DNA from: an uncultured Rubrobacteraceae bacterium
GTDB lineage: Bacteria > Actinomycetota > Rubrobacteria > Rubrobacterales > Rubrobacteraceae
DNA length: 7,062 nt
Direction of reading: 5' to 3'
Assembly: GCA_902805985.1 (NCBI GenBank)
Contig: CADCUW010000162.1
Coordinates: 1-7,062 of the forward strand
Shown: piece after piece, positions 4,508 to 7,062 of the stretch
Numbering within the stretch: the first letter of the stretch is position 1
How the letters are laid out: each line of letters opens with the position of its first letter
Program-made: the position numbers and the translations under genes
The notes under the pieces: model-generated
The model's database searches: none
The model's input: the letters and a program-made list of their open reading frames with translations, nothing else
Told to the model about the DNA's origin: nothing

Positions 4508-4807
4508 ATGGGATCGACGTCCGCCCGCGCACTCGAGATGGCCCCCCCTCAACGGGACGACCCGGAGGAGGAAGCACGGGGGCGGGTCGAGGAGGCTCAT
4601 GGGCTGAGGAAGGCGAGCGAGGCCGTGGCGGTCGTCTCCGCGGCGGTGTTGGTCGGCGGAGGCGCCGGGATGCTGGCGGGAATCTGGCTCGGGGCAATCA
4701 ACCCCTTCGCGCTGGGACTCTTCGGCGCGGCGGTGGGCGCCTGCGTCCCGGCCCTCCTCGCGCGGAGGCCGTGGCGGCGCGGGTCACGTGGGGAGCCCGG
4801 CGGGTGA
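4508..4807 (+). CDS. Small two-helix membrane protein, 99 aa
   Basis: ATG at 4508 has GGAGG (4495-4499) 8 bases upstream and begins 12 bases after the HTH gene stops, so both may be co-transcribed. An in-frame ATG at 4538 is less well placed. The first 36 residues are charged (PPQRDDPEEEARGRVEEAHG). Two membrane helices follow, at about 37-60 (ASEAVAVVSAAVLVGGGAG) and 65-85 (NPFALGLFGAAVGACVPALL), then a basic tail RRPWRRGSRGEPGG. The basic end puts the C-terminus, and with two helices also the N-terminus, in the cytoplasm. The stop overlaps GTG 4804 (GTGA). Family not recognised. Confidence 0.65.
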   Translation: MGSTSARALEMAPPQRDDPEEEARGRVEEAHGLRKASEAVAVVSAAVLVGGGAGMLAGIWLGAINPFALGLFGAAVGACVPALLARRPWRRGSRGEPGG

Positions 4808-5012
4808 ACGGGGAAGGGCCTGTGCGGGTGCCGAAAGACGTGCTGGAGGGCTGGAGGTCGTGCGCCGTTACGCCCGCAGGGAGACGCCCGCCGTGGCGAC
4901 CGTGCTGTACGCGGGGATGGAGCTTGGGAGGCCCGCCCTGGTGGTGTGGATCGACGGGCACCGGTCTGAGTATGGGCGGGACCTGCTCGACGGCTTCGAG
5001 GCGGAGGATTGA
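4804..5012 (+). CDS. DUF5049-like protein, apparently split by a -1 frameshift
   Basis: GTG at 4804 overlaps the upstream TGA as GTGA and reads VNGEGPVRVPKDVLEG, then drifts into Trp/Cys/Arg-rich non-protein. The frame one base back reads LEVVRRYARRETPAVATVLY, then AGMELGRPALVVWIDGHRSE and YGRDLLDGFEAED to TGA 5010-5012. Joining them at GGC (4849-4851) and CTG (4851-4853) gives a smooth 69-residue protein. It fits the pattern I know for DUF5049-type proteins ('V.VPK.VLEGLE.VR......M......A..LG....V.WI..H...Y...L..GFE'), usually about 60 residues. A lost G in GAGGGC would explain it. Alternatively an intact but odd 74-residue frame starts at GTG 4788, giving a non-family N-terminus. Family assignment is from memory. 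Confidence 0.5.
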
Positions 5013-5236
5013 CGCTGGCGGAAGCGGGCGACGAGGAGCAGAGGGAGCGGACGGCCGTCTACGACGGGTGGTGGCGCTGCGAGACGCTCGTGGACGTCGG
5101 GGAGCACGAGCGCCTCGTGGACCGCTGGGCCGAGCGCAACCCCGGCACGGTGAATCAGTCCGGCGCCGCGATAGCCCGCGAGAGGCACAAGATGGTGCGC
5201 CGGTCTATCGAGCGCCACGGTGGCGAGCCCTGGTAG
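5009..5236 (+). CDS. Hypothetical protein, 75 aa
   Basis: TTG at 5009 overlaps the upstream TGA as TTGA, matching the local coupling style, and GAGG (4998-5001) lies seven bases before it. The product begins MTLAEAGDEEQRERTAVYDG and continues WWRCETLVDVGEHERLVDRW, then a helical, basic C-terminus (AIARERHKMVRRSIERHGGEPW). One cysteine, no membrane segment. It could be a small helical partner of the gene before it. I do not recognise the family. It ends the trio starting at 4508; the next gene is on the opposite strand. Confidence 0.6.
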   Translation: MTLAEAGDEEQRERTAVYDGWWRCETLVDVGEHERLVDRWAERNPGTVNQSGAAIARERHKMVRRSIERHGGEPW

Positions 5237-5256
5237 CGGAAGCTATTCGGTATACG

Positions 5257-5295
5257 GATTTCGGAGAATCTCCCTTCCACGCACTCCGGTGAATA
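5257..5295 (+). repeat. Intergenic repeat family B, copy 1
   Basis: The core TCGGAGAATCTCC plus CTTCCACGCACTC and GGTGAATA closely matches the copy at 5874-5912. It sits in the 106-base gap between the + strand gene ending at 5236 and the minus-strand gene ending at 5343. The two halves GRAGAA and TTCCAC are partly complementary, so a short imperfect hairpin is possible. There is no T-run after it. Nothing else is seen in this gap. Confidence 0.5.
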
Positions 5296-5342
5296 TAAGG
5301 AACAAGGGGCTTGGATGTGCCGCGATATCGTCGGGGGGTCGC

Positions 5343-5681
5343 TCACGGGAGAGACGGAGAGGCACTAGCGCTAGAGGACGCGCTGGGGCTAGCGCCAGGG
5401 GATGTGCTGGGGCTGGCCGTGGTGGCCGCCCCCCTGCTCGGGACCGTCTCGCCGGACGTTTCCCGAAGCCCCTGCCCTCCCTCTTCCTGAACGCCCGTCG
5501 GCTCGGCGACCGTCGAAGGGCCCGTGCCCTCGTCGGCCAGCGGGGTGGCCTTCGTTGTCGGTGGGGGCGTCACCGCGGGCGCGTAGTAGCCGAAGTAGAG
5601 GAAGGAGTTCGCGGCCACCACCACGATCAGTGTGACGAGCGCGGCCATCGGCGTGTTGAGAGTGTCGAGGAACCTCTTCGT
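5343..5681 (-). CDS. Single-pass membrane protein with Ser/Pro/Ala-rich tail, start uncertain
   Basis: The minus-strand frame ends with TGA at 5343-5345. Reading from 5681 it encodes (T/M)KRFLDTLNTPMAALVTLI, a helix VVVAANSFLYFGYYAP (membrane segment about residues 12-33), then an extended tail (TPPPTTKATPLADEGTGPST) ending in a Ser/Ala/Pro run (GASPSASSSASASPSLP). The basic start puts the tail outside the cell. Start choice is difficult. ATG at 5648 lacks a ribosome site and falls at the edge of the helix. TTG at 5777 also lacks one. GGAAGGA (plus 5692-5698) is ideally 10 bases from an ACG codon at 5681-5679, giving 112 residues. ACG is not a normal start, so this may be a mutated ATG. Related to surface or cell-wall stalk proteins in design only. 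Confidence 0.55.
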   Translation of the reverse strand, partial: TKRFLDTLNTPMAALVTLIVVVAANSFLYFGYYAPAVTPPPTTKATPLADEGTGPSTVAEPTGVQEEGGQGLRETSGETVPSRGAATTASPSTSPGASPSASSSASASPSLP

Positions 5682-5703
5682 GTGGCCACCGTCCTTCCGC
5701 GGG

Positions 5704-5720
5704 AGACCCCAGTGGGGTCT
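5704..5720. promoter_or_regulatory. Hairpin just upstream of the minus-strand gene
   Basis: AGACCCC (5704-5710) and GGGGTCT (5714-5720) pair perfectly across AGT. On the minus strand the hairpin lies 5 bases upstream of the GGAAGGA ribosome site and so would be in the 5' leader. It could control translation or be an attenuator. On the + strand it is followed by a T/C-rich TCTCTTGT, so it might also end transcription coming from the left. Confidence 0.4.
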
Positions 5721-5873
5721 TCTCTTGTCGGGTAGACGGTTGCGCCACTGGCTCTGCCGGCCCCCTTCGGCGCCCAACTGCGGGGCGGGCTTCGCGGCCT
5801 CTACCTATCGCAACAGCGCGGCCAGTAAAGCAGCGCGGGGCGGACGAATCAAACCCTGGGCCCCCTCGAGGCG

Positions 5874-5912
5874 AAGTTCGTAGAACCCCCCTTCCACGCA
5901 CTCGGGTGAATA
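5874..5912 (+). repeat. Intergenic repeat family B, copy 2
   Basis: TTCGTAGAA - six C - TTCCACGCACTC - GGGTGAATA matches copy 1 with only a few changes. CGTAGAA and TTCCACG pair with one mismatch, forming a hairpin. It lies between the minus-strand membrane protein and the + strand repeat protein, about 20 bases upstream of the latter's likely promoter. Confidence 0.5.
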
Positions 5913-5931
5913 GGGTAAAACCCCATGACGT

Positions 5932-5967
5932 TGCTATCCTGCTCTGCTCCTCGAGGAGCAGAGCAGG
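5932..5967 (+). promoter_or_regulatory. Extended -10 next to a perfect 30-bp palindrome
   Basis: TGCTATCCT (5932-5940) is an extended -10-like element with no good -35. Starting at its last three bases, CCTGCTCTGCTCCTC (5938-5952) is followed without a gap by its exact reverse complement (5953-5967), giving a 30-bp perfect palindrome centred on TCGA. The predicted +1 falls inside it. It may be an operator or, in RNA, a 15-bp stem at the start of the leader. The leader to the ATG at 6075 is otherwise featureless. Confidence 0.5.
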
Positions 5968-6074
5968 GCGTGGCGCGAAGGAGACCGAAAGGGACGGGGA
6001 GCGAGCGTGCGGGGCGTGGGGTTTTCGACAGGGGCCGAGTTCGCGTGGGACATCCACGGGAGGCTAGACCACGC

Positions 6075-6920
6075 ATGAGGCTATGGCTAAGGGGGCGTTC
6101 TCTGCCCGTGAGGGTGCTGCTGTACGCCGCCCTCGCGGCCCTCGCCTTCGTGCTGGCCGCGGGCGTGGGGGCGGTCGGCGCCCTGGCGCTGCGAGGCGAC
6201 CTTGCGGTCCTGCTCAAGGGTAGTCAGGCGCGCCCGACGGACGATCAGGGGGCCGCGCGATCTGGCGCCGCTGGTGATCCCGCGGACCCAAAGACCGACG
6301 CCGAAGGGACCGCGTCGGGGGCCGCGTCAGGGGCCGCGCAAGGCACCGAAGGCGCCGACGCTGGCGAAAAGGCCGGCGAGGAGACCGCCTTCGTCCACGC
6401 CGCCACCGGCGCGAACAGCCGCGGGGACTACACCTACCTCGACCACCCACGCATAAACGGCGACCCCGACGCCGTCGTCCTCGCCCAGCCGTCCCCCGGT
6501 CGGGGCGGGCAAGCGGGCGCCGCCTACGGACACAACGTAGGCGTGTGGTACGAGCCCACGAAGGAGAGGTGGGCGATCTTCAACCAGGACCTCGCCGCGG
6601 TGCCGGCCGGCTCCGCCTTCGAGGTCGTCGTTCCGCCGGCGGGTCTGGGGTTCGTCCACCGCACCGCGCTCCCCAATACCGTGGGCAACGCCACCTACCT
6701 CGACAACCTGCTGACCAACGGCGAGCCGGGGACGGAGGTTTCGGTGACCCAGAACTGGAACCCCGGTGGCGGGAACGGCGTCTACAACGACCACCCCGTG
6801 GGCGTCCTCTACGACGAAGACGTCGAGAGGTGGTTGGTCTACAACGAGGACGACTCTCGCATGCCCGAGGGGGCCGCCTTCAACGTGGCCGTTTCTGGGG
6901 CCGCCGAGCCCGCGAGGTAG
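6075..6920 (+). CDS. Membrane-anchored or secreted protein with two tandem beta repeats (DUF7452-like), 281 aa
   Basis: ATG at 6075 is chosen over ATG 5925. It has GGGAGG (6058-6063) upstream, gives a clean signal or anchor, and avoids reading through the palindrome. Residues 1-39 have a basic start and a hydrophobic helix (LLYAALAALAFVLAAGVGAV), with no lipobox. Residues 45-104 are a low-complexity Ala/Gly/Asp/Glu linker. Two matching repeats follow. Repeat 1 (about 106-186) has FVHAATGANSRGDYTYLDHP, INGDPDA, GVWYEPTKERWAIFNQD and AFEVVV. Repeat 2 (about 193-273) has FVHRTALPNTVGNATYLDNL, TNGEPGT, GVLYDEDVERWLVYNED and AFNVAV. I recognise this repeat as the DUF7452 type common in extracellular bacterial proteins; its binding partner is unknown. 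The protein acts outside the cytoplasm, probably anchored by its N-terminal helix. Confidence 0.8.
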   Translation: MRLWLRGRSLPVRVLLYAALAALAFVLAAGVGAVGALALRGDLAVLLKGSQARPTDDQGAARSGAAGDPADPKTDAEGTASGAASGAAQGTEGADAGEKAGEETAFVHAATGANSRGDYTYLDHPRINGDPDAVVLAQPSPGRGGQAGAAYGHNVGVWYEPTKERWAIFNQDLAAVPAGSAFEVVVPPAGLGFVHRTALPNTVGNATYLDNLLTNGEPGTEVSVTQNWNPGGGNGVYNDHPVGVLYDEDVERWLVYNEDDSRMPEGAAFNVAVSGAAEPAR

Positions 6921-6945
6921 CGGCTCGGAGAGCCATCCTCAGGAC

Positions 6946-6968
6946 GGACTTCGTGGAATCTCCCTCCT
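6946..6968 (+). repeat. Intergenic repeat family B, copy 3 (partial)
   Basis: GGACTTCGTGGAATCTCCCT shares the left half with copies 1 and 2 (TTCGkrGAAyCyCCCT). The right half is replaced by sequence that forms the hairpin at 6960-6976. With copies 1 and 2 it flanks the two right-hand genes. Confidence 0.4.
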
Positions 6969-6979
6969 AGAGGGAGTTT
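6960..6979 (+). terminator. Hairpin with short T-tract after the repeat protein
   Basis: CTCCCTC (6960-6966) pairs perfectly with GAGGGAG (6970-6976) across CTA and is followed by only three T. It starts 40 bases after the stop of the repeat protein, the right place for its terminator. The short T-run makes it weak. Confidence 0.45.
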
Positions 6980-7002
6980 GGCAAAGGGGGTTTGGTCGCT
7001 AC

Positions 7003-7062
7003 TGAGGGCCTTGGGAGTAGGATGCGCACGTCCGTGCTCCCGACGCCCGGAGGCCCTCATGC
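7003..7062 (+). promoter_or_regulatory. Nested inverted repeat covering the ribosome site of a gene starting at 7059
   Basis: TGAGGGCCT (7003-7011) pairs with AGGCCCTCA (7051-7059). Inside it are GGGAG/CTCCC (7013-7017 and 7037-7041) and GCACG/CGTGC (7026-7030 and 7033-7037), the last two sharing a base and so partly alternative. The outer right arm contains the GGAGG site's end and the A of ATG 7059. A TAGGAT -10-like motif is at 7018-7023. The gene itself leaves the window after its start codon. Confidence 0.4.

Noticed and set aside
5358..5410. Repetitive GCTAGCGC / CGCTGGGG tract resembling a small tandem repeat
   Set aside because: It is the coding sequence of the Ser/Ala/Pro-rich tail of the minus-strand protein, so ordinary low complexity explains it.
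5389..6057. Minus-strand open frame of 222 codons
   Set aside because: It overlaps the membrane protein gene in another frame and runs through the perfect palindrome. Its composition is shadow-like.
5925..6074. Fifty-codon N-terminal extension of the repeat protein from ATG 5925
   Set aside because: It would bury the signal or anchor helix, reads through the palindrome, and lacks a ribosome site. ATG 6075 has GGGAGG.
1..7062. CRISPR array, tRNA, rRNA, transposase or integrase
   Set aside because: No regularly spaced repeats, cloverleaf, rRNA-like sequence or recombinase motif was seen on either strand by eye.

Overview
This is a GC-rich, densely packed bacterial window of very small genes. 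Most are on the + strand and are joined by 1-4 base stop/start overlaps (GTGA, ATGA, TTGA) or slightly longer ones. GC content, frequent GTG starts, TAnnnT -10-like elements directly upstream of start codons, and several protein types (C-x-G...C...A...WC-x-x-H small zinc proteins, HTH/coiled-coil proteins ending in WWRRVFxG, secreted tandem 'FVH...TYLD...NG.P' repeat proteins) suggest an actinobacterium, most likely Rubrobacter or a relative. This placement is an inference from memory of such proteins and was not searched. The run of tiny unrecognised orphan genes in the first 2.7 kb looks like accessory (plasmid, prophage or integrated-element) cargo, but no integrase, replicase, capsid or transfer gene is visible.

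Layout. (1) Positions 1-975: the end of a gene entering from the left, then four tiny coupled genes, one a two-helix membrane protein and one only 32 codons long. The block ends in a probable terminator hairpin plus T7 (1033-1082). (2) Positions 1115-2662: a second operon with a strong Shine-Dalgarno and a 5-codon minicistron. It holds a coiled-coil-like gene split by an in-frame TAG, a small zinc-ribbon-like protein, and three consecutive genes sharing a short basic 'RLRxLE' N-terminus but with different bodies. (3) Positions 2691-3059: one minus-strand gene, possibly EXLDI-like, with an inverted repeat upstream. (4) Positions 3149-4498: three transcription units (an acidic small beta protein; a pair of 52- and 29-codon membrane microproteins; an HTH/coiled-coil protein), each preceded by a copy of the same 21-bp near-palindrome. 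Two of the units look leaderless. (5) Positions 4508-5236: a coupled trio of a two-helix membrane protein, a DUF5049-like gene that seems to need a -1 frameshift, and an unknown 75-residue protein. (6) Positions 5237-7062: a minus-strand single-pass membrane protein with a Ser/Pro/Ala tail and a plus-strand anchored or secreted protein with two tandem beta repeats. Three related intergenic repeats flank these two genes. A perfect 30-bp palindrome lies in the leader of the plus-strand gene, and the window ends at the structured leader of a further gene.

The best leads for something undescribed are: the shared palindrome in front of three adjacent units, one of which encodes an HTH protein (a possible small regulon with its own regulator); the repeat-delimited surface-protein genes at the right end; the two interrupted coupled genes (amber codon, -1 shift); the membrane microprotein pair; and a minus-strand gene that seems to have ACG where its start codon should be. 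No defence system, CRISPR array, tRNA, rRNA or insertion sequence was seen.
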